Part shown: piece by piece, positions 45,174 to 54,095 of the stretch | How the letters are laid out: each line of letters starts with the position of its first letter | Position numbering within the stretch: position 1 is the stretch's first letter | Origin: Cytophagaceae bacterium | GTDB lineage: Bacteria; Bacteroidota; Bacteroidia; Flavobacteriales; Flavobacteriaceae | Reading direction: 5' to 3' | NCBI GenBank assembly: GCA_002710685.1 | Contig: PALD01000071.1 | Location: 124,001-188,000 of the forward strand | DNA length: 64,000 nucleotides | Translations under genes and position numbers: made by a program | The notes under the pieces: generated by a model | What the model saw: only the letters and a program-made list of their open reading frames with translations | What the model was told of the DNA's origin: nothing | Database searches by the model: none

Positions 45174-46322
45174 TCAATGGTTTTTTTGCGCTCTTAATAT
45201 CTTCAGCACCTCGCGCCCCAGTTGTGCCAAAAATGGCAGCCCCTGGGTTTCATAATCGTATTGATTGTCGTTAAATACACCGTTACTGTTAACCAGCAAC
45301 GTGGCAGTCAGCAGAAAATCTATTCCGTTTTCATCATCCACGATGTATGCATTGTCCGTGAGCGTCCCATAAGCATCGCCCACCTTGTTGTAGATTTTCA
45401 GCTTATTTTTTACCTGCTCCCGTGAGTCTCCATATACCAGGAATTTTACATAACCATCATAAAACGTTTGTGGGTCGTAGCCCAAATCACGCGGAAAAAG
45501 GGGCATGGTCCTTAAGATAAAATCCCTGTACCGGGGCTCGATTCTAAAGCCTTTTTCAATCGAAAAAAGTTCGGGAAACAGGAAACGCTTGAGCACTTCT
45601 TGTTGGGTCAGTAATGGAAAATTGTTTTTTTCAGAAAAGTCAAAGGGCGTGGCAACCACAGAGTCCTGGTCGTTCATGAAAGCCTTGCCCTTTTGGAGTC
45701 CTTTGAGGTGATTTGGGGTAATGGGCGTAGATACATAACCCGCAACCTCAACACTGTCCTTAAGTTCTGGGTAAAAGACCGCACCCTTGCTCGTTGCCCT
45801 TGCCGAGGCGGGCGTGCTCAGCCTGTGGTTGATTTGTATGGGGCCTAGGTTTTTTCGCTTTAAGCGAAAATTGATTGAGTCTCTCCCCAAAAACTCAAAT
45901 AACCTGTTATAGGCTTCATTGCTGCTCACGGCAAGGATGGCCGTTGCATCTTCCCTCATGGTGTGCCTTGCACTGTCTCCCGGTATGCGGTAAGGTGTAT
46001 CTAGGGTTATGCCTTTTGCCATAAGGTCCTCCTTGCTCAACGCTTCTAGGGCAAGTAGTAGGACGGGCAGTTTCACGGTACTTGCGGGATAGAAATATGA
46101 TGTGGTATCTGCTTGAAAGTTTTCGGTTTTAAAGGTGGGGCCTTCCTGGGTGTCAGATAGTGTGGTGAGCATGATTTGCAGTTCATGCCCGGCGAGCGTT
46201 TTCATCACCTGCTTGATGCGGGGGTCTGTTGAGGTAAGTGCTTTTTGCAATACGCCTTGCGCATGGGTAAAGCCACAAAAAAGGAGCAGGTAGATAGGGG
46301 CCAGCAGGTGAAGGGTCTTCAT
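45174..46322 (-). CDS. Exported serine hydrolase of the beta-lactamase/PBP fold
   Basis: 382 residues; signal peptide ending THAQ. The three active-site boxes of penicillin-recognising enzymes are recognisable: PASTVKLP (SxxK, Ser about residue 82), SSNEAYN in the SxN position, and YNKVGDAYG in the KTG position (KVG here). Such class-A-like proteins can be beta-lactamases, but the altered third box and extra length favour a peptidoglycan- or peptide-directed hydrolase. Periplasmic. It lies upstream of the GH38 unit on the same strand but has no PUL operator of its own. A perfect 19-bp dispersed palindrome sits inside it. Confidence 0.82.
   Translation of the reverse strand: MKTLHLLAPIYLLLFCGFTHAQGVLQKALTSTDPRIKQVMKTLAGHELQIMLTTLSDTQEGPTFKTENFQADTTSYFYPASTVKLPVLLLALEALSKEDLMAKGITLDTPYRIPGDSARHTMREDATAILAVSSNEAYNRLFEFLGRDSINFRLKRKNLGPIQINHRLSTPASARATSKGAVFYPELKDSVEVAGYVSTPITPNHLKGLQKGKAFMNDQDSVVATPFDFSEKNNFPLLTQQEVLKRFLFPELFSIEKGFRIEPRYRDFILRTMPLFPRDLGYDPQTFYDGYVKFLVYGDSREQVKNKLKIYNKVGDAYGTLTDNAYIVDDENGIDFLLTATLLVNSNGVFNDNQYDYETQGLPFLAQLGREVLKILRAQKNH
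45852..45870. repeat. Interspersed palindrome, CGC type, perfect 19-mer
   Basis: TTTTCGCTTTAAGCGAAAA; 9-bp perfect arms. Inside the serine hydrolase gene it encodes FRLKRK, a basic stretch. Its first 18 bases recur exactly at 54481-54498. Confidence 0.85.
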
Positions 46323-46425
46323 GCGCAGGGGTTTTTCTAAAATTACTAAAAAGTTTTGCCGTCAGTTGACTTGGTTATGACTATTTTTAAGAATGGTTGA
46401 TACAAGGTAATTTAAGGATAGGGGT

Positions 46426-47001
46426 ATGCAAAAAGGACGTATTGAAGCATTTAGCGATGGGGTTATTGCCATCATCATCACCATCATGGTACTCGAGATC
46501 AAGGTGCCGCATGGGGCGGGTTTTGAAGATCTTGTCCCTTTAATCCCCGTGTTTTTGAGCTATGTGCTCAGTTTTATCTACCTGGGTATCTACTGGAACA
46601 ATCACCACCACCTGTTGTACACGGTGCAGCGGGTCAACGGCAGTATTTTATGGGCAAACCTGCATTTGCTTTTTTGGCTATCACTGATTCCCTGGGCAAC
46701 GGGATGGATGGGTGAAAACCACTTTAGCCCTAATCCCATGGCGCTGTATGGGCTTATCTTGCTTATGTGTGCGGTGGCTTATTTTATTTTACAACGGCAA
46801 ATCATCAAATCACAAGGTGCCAACTCATCCCTGGCAAAAGCCATAGGCAATGACCTCAAGGGCAAGATATCACCGGTGCTGTACGTGCTGGGCATTGCAT
46901 TGAGCTGGGTGAGTCCATGGCTTGCCGGGGCCGCTTTTGTAGCGGTAGCCGCAATGTGGTTGATACCAGATAAAAGGATTGAAGGGGGTCTGGGCGCCTA
47001 G
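46426..47001 (+). CDS. TMEM175-family (DUF1211) potassium channel-like membrane protein
   Basis: 191-residue inner-membrane protein with about six helices. The family signature FSDGVIAI (RIEAFSDGVIAIIITIMVLEIKVP, residues about 5-30) lies in the first helix, and NHHHLLYTVQRVNGSILWANLHLLFWLSLIPW is also typical. Bacterial members are K+-selective channels. ATG 46426. Monocistronic, ending 7 bp from the convergent ompH-like gene. Confidence 0.92.
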   Translation: MQKGRIEAFSDGVIAIIITIMVLEIKVPHGAGFEDLVPLIPVFLSYVLSFIYLGIYWNNHHHLLYTVQRVNGSILWANLHLLFWLSLIPWATGWMGENHFSPNPMALYGLILLMCAVAYFILQRQIIKSQGANSSLAKAIGNDLKGKISPVLYVLGIALSWVSPWLAGAAFVAVAAMWLIPDKRIEGGLGA

Positions 47002-47008
47002 GTTCATC

Positions 47009-47515
47009 TCAATCCTGCAGCTTGGCCTTTACCGCCGGGGTTGCATTGGTCACCTCTTCTGCAAAGAGGATGGCCTCTGCCTTGAAGACCATGGCATACC
47101 CCTTTTCTTTTGCCACTTCGTTGATGGCTTTTTCAACCATGTCATAGATGGGTTGAAAAAGTTCTTGCCTCTTATCTTGAAGTTTTACCGTCATCTCCTG
47201 CTCGTTCATGCTAAGGTTTTCTTGATCCCGCTGTAGTTCTTCCTCAGCTTTTAGTTGTTGCTGGGGGGAGAGTTCTCCCCGCTGTGATTTTTCTAGGACT
47301 TCGTTATATTTTGTCTGTAGTTTGCCTTGTTGTTCTTCCAGTTGTTTCTTCAACAGGTCATGGTAAGCCTCCAGCTTATCCTGGGCCTGCTGGACCACCG
47401 GCATTTCGGCAAGGATTTTATCACTATTGACGTATGCATATTTTTGGGCCTGTAGGGTCAGGCCGGTAAGCAATAAACCAAGGGAAAGTACAATTGTTGC
47501 GCAAGTGGTTTTCAT
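47009..47515 (-). CDS. OmpH/Skp-family periplasmic chaperone
   Basis: 168 residues; signal peptide ending LQAQ, then KYAYVNSDKILAEMPVVQQAQDKL, the usual OmpH opening, followed by a long charged coiled coil (about 45-115, rich in Gln/Glu/Lys) and a small beta end (KGYAMVFKAEAILFAEE). It holds unfolded outer-membrane proteins in the periplasm. Monocistronic; 130 bp from the divergent DUF6807 gene. Confidence 0.92.
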   Translation of the reverse strand: MKTTCATIVLSLGLLLTGLTLQAQKYAYVNSDKILAEMPVVQQAQDKLEAYHDLLKKQLEEQQGKLQTKYNEVLEKSQRGELSPQQQLKAEEELQRDQENLSMNEQEMTVKLQDKRQELFQPIYDMVEKAINEVAKEKGYAMVFKAEAILFAEEVTNATPAVKAKLQD

Positions 47516-47645
47516 AAGTTGCCTTTTTTAAAGTGGTTGAAGATAAAAGCGTTGGTCAAATATAGTTTTTTAGCACGGTATTATATCAAGACAGTTTTGG
47601 TGTATTTGTAAAATATATGGACCTTTATGCAACTCACCTTGTGCC

Positions 47646-48566
47646 ATGAAAAAATTACTCATGATATTCCTGTTCTTGAGCAGTATGGTCAATGCCCAGC
47701 ACATTAGGCTGGTGGACACCGGCGATAATATTGTTTTTCTTGAAGAGAAGGATACCATCTTGGTTTATCAGGCTTCCGCCAAATCACTTGCCGGTAAGTT
47801 TGAGCGCGTCAATTACATCCACCCCCTATATTCACTGGATGGCGACATCCTCACCCAAGATTTTCCCAAGGACCACCTGCACCACCGTGGAATCTTCTGG
47901 GCATGGCATCAAATCTACATAGGAGATAAAAGCATGGGCGACGGCTGGGAGCTCAAGGATATGCACTGGCAGGTAAGGACCATAGAGTTTGTACAACAGG
48001 CTGATGGCGCAAGCGGCATCAAGGTCAATGTAGATTGGCTTTCGCCAAAATGGACGGAAGAAACAGGCCTTGAGGTACCCTTCATCATGGAAGAAACCCG
48101 CATCACTGCGCGGCCAAAAAAGAAAAACCACCGCTTCATAGATGTTGAGGTCAAGCTTTTTGCCCTTGAGCCCGATGTTTCCCTGGGAGGTTCTGAAGAT
48201 GAAAAGGGGTATGGCGGGTTTTCCCCCCGTTTTGTATTGCCAGAAGATGTTTCCTTCACGGGCCCTGGCGGAAATGTGGAACCTAAAAACACGCCCGTGA
48301 AAAGTGAAGGTTGGATAGATGTCAGTGGTACTTTTGGCGAGAGCCAAAAGAAGACAGGTGTCGCAATTTTTGCTCATCCTGACAACCCTGGCTTTCCCAA
48401 TCCCTGGATATTAAGAAAAAAAGCCAGTATGCAAAATGCGGTGTACCCCTATCCGGGGAGACGGCCGGTGGTCCTGCTGCGTGATGAACCCCTGGTTTTA
48501 AGGTACAGGCTGGTCGTTCATGATCCTGGCGTTGACCTCAATAAGCTCTATAGAAACTATAAATGA
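47646..48566 (+). CDS. DUF6807 (PmoA-like) exported protein
   Basis: 306 residues; signal peptide ending VNAQ. The family motif KDHLHHRGIFWAWHQIYIGD (three His) lies near residue 80, followed by a beta-rich body with GYGGFSPRFVLPED and a C-terminal HPDNPGFPNPWILR. These proteins are annotated in databases as 'PmoA family' from weak similarity and are not methane oxygenase subunits. They often accompany glycan-degradation genes. Periplasmic; function unknown. Its stop overlaps the start of the DinB-like gene by 4 bp (ATGA). A palindrome copy lies at 48035-48049. Confidence 0.82.
   Translation: MKKLLMIFLFLSSMVNAQHIRLVDTGDNIVFLEEKDTILVYQASAKSLAGKFERVNYIHPLYSLDGDILTQDFPKDHLHHRGIFWAWHQIYIGDKSMGDGWELKDMHWQVRTIEFVQQADGASGIKVNVDWLSPKWTEETGLEVPFIMEETRITARPKKKNHRFIDVEVKLFALEPDVSLGGSEDEKGYGGFSPRFVLPEDVSFTGPGGNVEPKNTPVKSEGWIDVSGTFGESQKKTGVAIFAHPDNPGFPNPWILRKKASMQNAVYPYPGRRPVVLLRDEPLVLRYRLVVHDPGVDLNKLYRNYK
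48035..48049. repeat. Interspersed palindrome, GGC type
   Basis: TTGGCTTTCGCCAAA, encoding WLSPK in the DUF6807 gene, a third reading frame relative to the LAKA and AFAK copies. Confidence 0.75.
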
Positions 48567-49039
48567 ACCACAAGGTCTCCATACGGCAGCAATATACCTT
48601 TGTGCAAGGGGCAAGGGGGCGACTCTTGAACTACTGCGAGGGCATCTCTGATGAGGACTTTGTAAAGGAAAACAGCAGTTTTGGTAAAGGGAGCATACGT
48701 AATTTGCTAGTGCATACCGCGGCAACATATCAATACTGGATAGGAAAATGTTGTTTAAAACGGGAGATGGTTTTTACTGAACGTGAAGACGTCAATAATT
48801 TTCAGGACATCCGGGAGGTCATGCCAGATGTAGATGACTTTATGGAGGTGTTTTTTACCCTATATGAAATGGGCGAAATTGAAGACCTCTCTTGGGATGA
48901 AGCCGGTAAAACTGAAACTGCTAGCCCATTTAAATTGTTTACCCATGTGATAACCCATGAGTTTCACCATAAAGGCCAAATACTTTCATTGAGCAGGCAC
49001 TTGGGCTATACGCCCATCGATACAGATGTAATGTTATAG
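48563..49039 (+). CDS. DinB-family four-helix-bundle protein
   Basis: 158 residues, cytoplasmic. The DinB/YfiT metal triad is visible: His in LLVHTAATYQYWIG (about residue 50) and HxxxH in THEFHHKGQI near residue 134-138. Members are bacillithiol-S-transferase- or hydrolase-like metalloproteins of mostly unknown substrate. Translationally coupled to the DUF6807 gene. Confidence 0.85.
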   Translation: MNHKVSIRQQYTFVQGARGRLLNYCEGISDEDFVKENSSFGKGSIRNLLVHTAATYQYWIGKCCLKREMVFTEREDVNNFQDIREVMPDVDDFMEVFFTLYEMGEIEDLSWDEAGKTETASPFKLFTHVITHEFHHKGQILSLSRHLGYTPIDTDVML

Positions 49040-49349
49040 GACCCGCGGTTTCTGTTTTCATAAAATCAGGACTTGAAATTTCAATTTTTCTGAATTGAAA
49101 CAATACAGATTAAGAATTTTGCATCAATGCCCCCATCTGCTCTTTCTTGCTGTCATTAACTGTTAATATTTTTATGTTTTAATATTTTATTAAGATATTA
49201 TAGCTGTTTTAAAATTTAATATTAAAGCGCGTTTTTACTGGGTTTTTCGGCGTAAGCCAAACAATTCTATACACAGGTATTTACAAAATATTAGCATTTG
49301 ATAACCCTGCTCAAAACGTGAATTCATTAATCAAAAGTTCAACCATTTT
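49040..49349. other. Intergenic leader region of the TldD/PmbA operon
   Basis: 310 bp, AT-rich, no gene seen. It holds one degenerate palindrome (TTTTTCGGCGTAAGCCAAA, about 49243-49261). No convincing promoter box could be fixed. Confidence 0.5.
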
Positions 49350-50990
49350 ATGAAAAGAAGAAACTTTGTTCAACTTACCGGTCTGGGAGCGGGTGCCTTG
49401 ATGCTTCCGGTCTCCATGATGGGTAACGACATTGCTGCTGAAGCATTATTAGAACCGGGACTGGACCTGCTTGCTAAAAAGGAACTGGCAGATGTGGCGC
49501 TCAACACGGCACGTTCCCTGGGCGCTTCGTATGCTGATGCGCGTATAGGGAGATACCTCAATCAATATGTTTTTACCCGTGAGGATAAGGTGCAAAACGT
49601 TGTGAATACAGAGTCCTTTGGTGTAGGTGTGCGCGTGATCGCAAACGGCACTTGGGGCTTTGCGTCAACTAATGACGTGACTGATGCCGGTATAAAAAAA
49701 GCCACGCAGCAGGCTGTGGCAATTGCTAAGGCAAATTCAAAGATACAAACAGACCCCGTGGTTTTGGCTCCGGTTAAGGCTCACGGCGAAGTGAGTTGGA
49801 AAACGCCTTTAAAAAAGGATTTTCGAGAAGTCCCGGTTTCTGAAAAAGTCGAACTCTTGCTGGATGCCAATGCCGCTGCGATGAATGCGGGGGCCAACTT
49901 TGTGAATTCGGCACTGTTCATGGTCAATGAGCAAAAGTACTTTGCCTCGACTGATGGTTCTTACATAGACCAGGACATTCACCGCATCTGGCCCACCTTT
50001 GGCGTTACGGCCATAGATCGCGAAGCGGGTAAATTTAAATCCCGCCAGGCATTGAGTGCACCTATGGGTATGGGTTATGAATATATGGATGGGCTTGACA
50101 GCGAAAAACTAAAGAGCCCCGCCGGTTTCAACCTGTATCGCAATAGTTATGACATCATAGAAGATGCCACCACGGCGGCAAAACAGGCTAAAGAAATGCT
50201 CACGGCAGAATCTGTGCAGCCGGGTAAATATGATTTGGTTTTAGAGCCCAATCACCTTGGGTTGACCATTCACGAGTCTGTAGGGCACCCGCTGGAGCTT
50301 GACCGTGTCCTGGGCTATGAAGCCAATTATGCGGGAACCAGTTTTGCCACGTTGGATAAATGGAAGGCAGGGGACTTTAAATACGGTAGCGATATCGTGA
50401 ACATCGTGGCCGATAAGACCCAGCCACATTCCTTAGGTGCTGTAGGCTATGATGATGAAGGTGTAAAGACCAAAAAGTGGGATTTGATTCGCAATGGTAT
50501 CCTGGTGAATTATGAAGCGATTCGTGACCAGGTAAGTATCCTGGGTCAGGATGAATCTCACGGATGTTGTTATGCGCAGAGTTGGAACGATGTTCAGTTT
50601 CAGCGTATGCCCAATGTTTCGCTAGAAGCGGGCAAAGAGCCCTATTCTGTTGAAGAAATGATAAAAGACGTAGAAAAGGGAATCTACATTGCAGGTCGCG
50701 GAAGCTATTCCATAGACCAGCAGCGCTATAACTTTCAGTTTGGCGGTACGGTATTCTACGAGATAAAAGATGGTAAGATCGTGGGTATGCTCAATGATGT
50801 AGCCTATCAATCTAATACTCAGGAATTCTGGAACTCGTGTGCTAAGATCTGTGACGAGGGAGATTACAGGCTGTTTGGGTCATTCTTTGATGGCAAGGGC
50901 CAACCTTCTCAGGTAAGTGCCGTTTCTCACGGTAGCTCTACTTCTCGATTTAACGGTGTCAACGTGATCAACACCGGGAGGTCTGTCTAA
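49350..50990 (+). CDS. tldD: TldD-like metalloprotease with twin-arginine signal
   Basis: 546 residues. The N-terminus MKRRNFVQLTGLGAGALMLP is a Tat signal (RRxF followed by a hydrophobic Gly-rich segment), so this member is exported folded, unlike the cytoplasmic E. coli TldD. The zinc motif HESVGHPLELDR (HExxxH) lies near residue 307; YSIDQQRYNFQFGGTVFYEI is typical of the C-terminal part. TldD/TldE pairs cleave unstructured peptides. The TldE/PmbA-like partner follows after 30 bp. It would depend on the TatC encoded at 327-1166. Confidence 0.92.
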   Translation: MKRRNFVQLTGLGAGALMLPVSMMGNDIAAEALLEPGLDLLAKKELADVALNTARSLGASYADARIGRYLNQYVFTREDKVQNVVNTESFGVGVRVIANGTWGFASTNDVTDAGIKKATQQAVAIAKANSKIQTDPVVLAPVKAHGEVSWKTPLKKDFREVPVSEKVELLLDANAAAMNAGANFVNSALFMVNEQKYFASTDGSYIDQDIHRIWPTFGVTAIDREAGKFKSRQALSAPMGMGYEYMDGLDSEKLKSPAGFNLYRNSYDIIEDATTAAKQAKEMLTAESVQPGKYDLVLEPNHLGLTIHESVGHPLELDRVLGYEANYAGTSFATLDKWKAGDFKYGSDIVNIVADKTQPHSLGAVGYDDEGVKTKKWDLIRNGILVNYEAIRDQVSILGQDESHGCCYAQSWNDVQFQRMPNVSLEAGKEPYSVEEMIKDVEKGIYIAGRGSYSIDQQRYNFQFGGTVFYEIKDGKIVGMLNDVAYQSNTQEFWNSCAKICDEGDYRLFGSFFDGKGQPSQVSAVSHGSSTSRFNGVNVINTGRSV

Positions 50991-51020
50991 TCTTTTATCT
51001 AACACTTAATACAAAGTACA

Positions 51021-52337
51021 ATGGCAATATATACAGAAGAAGAAGCGCGTAAGATACTAGAAAAGGCAATGAGCTTTTCTAAGGCTGATGCGTGCGTGAT
51101 CAACCTTGGCGGAAGCGAAAGCGGCAACATTCGCTATGCGCGAAATACCGTCTCTACGGCCGGGCATCAATCTAATCAAAGCCTCGCGGTAGAAGCAAGT
51201 TTTGGTAAAAAATCAGGTACCGCGACCATTGATGAGTTTGACGATGCATCACTGGAAAAAGTAGTGCGCCGCGCAGAAGAACTGGCACAACTTTCTCCAG
51301 AAAACCCCGAATTTATGGCGCCGCTGGGCCCGCAAACCTATGATGAAGCGGTGAGTTATGTTGAAGCTACGGCAAAAACTACTCCAGAATTCCGTGCAGA
51401 GGTTGCGGCAAAGAGTATCAAGCCTGCCGGCGAAAAAGACGTGACCGCGGCCGGATTTTTAGATGATGGAGCAAGTTTTAGAGCCATGCTCAACTCAAAC
51501 GGACTCTTTGCTTACAATAAATCAACAAATGTTGATTTTACCGTGACCATGCGTACCAATGACGGTACCGGTTCTGGCTGGGTGACACGGGACTATAATG
51601 ATATTACAAAGTTTGATGCCGAAGAAGCATCTGCGATAGCTATTGATAAGGCCGTGATGTCACGCGAGGCAAGAGCGATCGAGCCAGGCCGCTACACGGT
51701 GATTTTAGAACCAGCAGCCGCAGAAGAACTGCTGGGCAACATGGGCCGTTCCTTTAATGCGCGTACCGCAGACGAGGGTAGGAGCTTCATGTCTAAAGAA
51801 GGCGGCGGAACCAAACTGGGGGAGAAAATCGTGGATGAGCGCGTGACCATCTGGTCAGACCCCTTGAACCCTGAGGTCCCCACATCAACCTGGAGTGGCG
51901 ATGGGTTGCCCCGTAAAAAGACCATGTGGGTAGAAAACGGCGTGGTAAAAAACCTGGCCTATGACCGCTACTGGGCGTCGCAGCAAGGTGTTGACCCTGT
52001 GCCTTTTCCCGGCAACATGATCATGCAGGGGGGCGATGCCTCGCTAGATGAAATGATCAAGGGCACAAAACGGGGGATTTTGGTCACCCGTTTTTGGTAC
52101 ATACGTTCGGTAGACCCGCAGACCTTACTGTTTACTGGCCTTACCCGTGACGGGACTTTTTATATCGAGAACGGTCAGATCAAATATCCGGTGAAGAATT
52201 TCCGTTTTAACGAGAGCCCCATCATCATGCTCAACAACCTTGAGCAACTGGGCAAACAGGTGCGTGTTAACGGCAACCTCATCCCGTACATGAAGATTAG
52301 AGACTTTACGTTTACCAGTCTTTCAGACGCTGTTTAA
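51021..52337 (+). CDS. TldE/PmbA-like partner of the TldD metalloprotease
   Basis: 438 residues. It shares the TldD fold (NIRYARNTVSTAGHQSNQSLAVEASFGKKSG, EPGRYTVILEPAAAEELLGNMG) but lacks HExxxH, as expected for the non-catalytic TldE subunit. No signal peptide is evident on this subunit, although its partner has a Tat signal; it could be carried across as a complex or the pair may be split. A clear terminator follows at 52353. Confidence 0.9.
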   Translation: MAIYTEEEARKILEKAMSFSKADACVINLGGSESGNIRYARNTVSTAGHQSNQSLAVEASFGKKSGTATIDEFDDASLEKVVRRAEELAQLSPENPEFMAPLGPQTYDEAVSYVEATAKTTPEFRAEVAAKSIKPAGEKDVTAAGFLDDGASFRAMLNSNGLFAYNKSTNVDFTVTMRTNDGTGSGWVTRDYNDITKFDAEEASAIAIDKAVMSREARAIEPGRYTVILEPAAAEELLGNMGRSFNARTADEGRSFMSKEGGGTKLGEKIVDERVTIWSDPLNPEVPTSTWSGDGLPRKKTMWVENGVVKNLAYDRYWASQQGVDPVPFPGNMIMQGGDASLDEMIKGTKRGILVTRFWYIRSVDPQTLLFTGLTRDGTFYIENGQIKYPVKNFRFNESPIIMLNNLEQLGKQVRVNGNLIPYMKIRDFTFTSLSDAV

Positions 52338-52352
52338 AAATCAATACAAACA

Positions 52353-52392
52353 AAAACTGGTTGCTTTTTTAAGTAGCCAGTTTTCTTTTTTT
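52353..52392 (+). terminator. Intrinsic terminator after the TldD/PmbA operon
   Basis: AAAACTGG (52353-52360) pairs with CCAGTTTT (52377-52384), with partial pairing inside, followed by a C and seven T. It separates the protease pair from the DUF4159-MoxR operon. Confidence 0.75.
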
Positions 52393-52408
52393 AGATAAAC
52401 TATTGTGG

Positions 52409-52428
52409 TTTGGCTTTCGCCGAAAGGC
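52409..52428. repeat. Interspersed palindrome, hybrid 20-mer, at a gene start
   Basis: TTTGGCTTTCGCCGAAAGGC, identical to 10074-10093. It contains the only usable start codon (TTG 52410-52412) of the DUF4159 frame. Confidence 0.85.
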
Positions 52429-53087
52429 ATACCGGACAAGCAAACCCAAATCCCGCACCGCTTACATTGAACAACGATTTTTTCTTCACAAGACTGCAAT
52501 ATGAGTCGGGCGACTGGGACGTTGACCAGCGTATGCCGTCTAACCTGCTCAACTCGCTGGTAGAGTACACGACCTTGAAGATTGACACCCGCGAGAACAT
52601 TGTTTCGCTGAGTAGCGATGCCATTTTTAAATGCCCATTTTGTTATATCTCAGGGCATAAACTGGTACAGTTTACATCTAAAGAGCGGGAAAATTTTGAG
52701 AAGTATGTGAATAACGGGGGATTTGTATTTGCAGATGATTGCAACCACGATATCGACGGACTTTTTGCCAAATCCTTTGAGCGGCAGATGGAAGAGATTT
52801 TTGGTCCTGATGAACTTAAAAAAATACCGAACGACCACGAGATCTATTCCTCTTTTTTTGAATTTGATGATGGTCCGCCCACAACCTCGCAGGAGCTCAA
52901 CGGCTGGGGTGATGACCTGGTGCACGAGTATCTTAAGGCCATTGTGGTCAATGGCCGCATTGGGGTTTTGTACAGCAATAAGGATTATGGGTGCGAGTGG
53001 GATTATGACTTTAGGAACAAGCGATTTTATAAGATAGACAATACACGGTTTGGGGTAAATATCGTGATGTATGCCCTTACCTCTTAA
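52410..53087 (+). CDS. DUF4159-domain protein, first gene of the MoxR/Bat-type operon
   Basis: Up to 225 residues, function unknown. The recognisable domain begins FFFTRLQYESGDWDVDQRMPSNLLNSLVEYT (about residue 25) and contains GGFVFADDCNHD and FGVNIVMYALTS, a flavodoxin-like region seen in the glutamine-amidotransferase-like DUF4159 family. No ATG is available: in-frame stop TAA at 52395, then TTG at 52410 or 52467. Many relatives have a signal peptide; none is seen here, so the 5' end may have been altered, possibly by the palindrome that overlaps it. MoxR follows after 9 bp. Confidence 0.78.
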   Translation: MAFAERHTGQANPNPAPLTLNNDFFFTRLQYESGDWDVDQRMPSNLLNSLVEYTTLKIDTRENIVSLSSDAIFKCPFCYISGHKLVQFTSKERENFEKYVNNGGFVFADDCNHDIDGLFAKSFERQMEEIFGPDELKKIPNDHEIYSSFFEFDDGPPTTSQELNGWGDDLVHEYLKAIVVNGRIGVLYSNKDYGCEWDYDFRNKRFYKIDNTRFGVNIVMYALTS

Positions 53088-53096
53088 CTTAAAAAC

Positions 53097-54089
53097 ATGG
53101 ATGATAAATTGGTGACAATCGAGCAGGAAGTTAATCGCCTTACGGCGAAAATCACGCAGCTCAAGCAAGAAATAGGCAAGGTGATCATTGGTCAGGAAGA
53201 GACCGTAGAGCAGTTGTTGATTACCTTTTTAGCAGGTGGTCACGCCTTGCTCGAAGGTGTGCCCGGGCTGGCAAAAACCTTGATGATACGTACCTTGTCG
53301 CAAGCCATAGACCTCAAGTTCAAGCGTATACAGTTTACGCCAGATTTGATGCCCAGCGACATCATAGGAACCGAAATTCTCGAAGAAGACCAGGTCACGG
53401 GCAAGAAATTTTTTGAGTTTAACAGAGGGCCTATATTTTCAAACATCATCCTCGCCGATGAGATCAACCGTACACCACCAAAGACGCAAGCGGCACTTTT
53501 AGAAGCAATGCAGGAGTTTGAGGTGACGTATTCTGGGAAGACCTATGCCCTTGACAAGCCCTTCTTTATCCTCGCAACGCAAAACCCCATAGAACAATCA
53601 GGGACGTTTCCGTTGCCAGAAGCGCAGCAAGACCGCTTCCTGCTCTACATCCGCATCGGGTATCCTACAGAAACAGATGAAACCGCAATCTTAAAGGCAA
53701 CCACAAGTTCTAAAAAATCAAAAGTAGAACCTGTGCTGAGCGGAGAAGAAATTATCAGATTGCAACAACTCGTGCGCGAGGTGCCCATCAGTGATGAATT
53801 GATAGGCAAAGTGAGCAAGATTATCCGCGCCACGCGACCAGAAACAACAACTGATGATTATGTAAAACAATGGGTGAGTTGGGGTGCAGGCCCACGTGCT
53901 GGGCAGGCGATGATCTTAACGGCAAAGGCAAGAGCTTTGGCACAAGGCCGGCTCTCGGTAACCCCAGATGATTTAAAATTTGTGGCTTTCCCGGTGCTGC
54001 GCCACCGGGTAATAGTCAATTTTAAGGCTGAGGCCGCAAACATCACGACTGATAAGGTCACTCAAAAACTACTCGACACCCTTTTATAA
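53097..54089 (+). CDS. MoxR-family AAA+ ATPase
   Basis: 330 residues, cytoplasmic. AAA+ features: Walker A GVPGLAKT (about residue 54), Walker B ILADEINRTPPKTQAALLEAMQE (about 120), sensor 1 ATQNPIEQSGTFPLPEAQQDRF and a C-terminal lid with VKQWVSWGAGPRAGQAMI. MoxR proteins act as chaperones with VWA-type partners; here the partner is the DUF58 protein 6 bp downstream. Core of the conserved Bacteroidota operon. Confidence 0.95.
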   Translation: MDDKLVTIEQEVNRLTAKITQLKQEIGKVIIGQEETVEQLLITFLAGGHALLEGVPGLAKTLMIRTLSQAIDLKFKRIQFTPDLMPSDIIGTEILEEDQVTGKKFFEFNRGPIFSNIILADEINRTPPKTQAALLEAMQEFEVTYSGKTYALDKPFFILATQNPIEQSGTFPLPEAQQDRFLLYIRIGYPTETDETAILKATTSSKKSKVEPVLSGEEIIRLQQLVREVPISDELIGKVSKIIRATRPETTTDDYVKQWVSWGAGPRAGQAMILTAKARALAQGRLSVTPDDLKFVAFPVLRHRVIVNFKAEAANITTDKVTQKLLDTLL

Positions 54090-54095
54090 ATACTG

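Noticed and set aside
46465..46488. CATCAT-type microsatellite in the TMEM175-like gene
   Set aside because: Short, in frame, and encodes the hydrophobic IIITIM stretch expected in the first helix; no sign of a variable repeat.
47832..48377. 181-codon ORF antisense to the DUF6807 gene
   Set aside because: Fully contained in a well-supported exported protein gene; its translation shows no domain or signal and no separate regulatory sequence.
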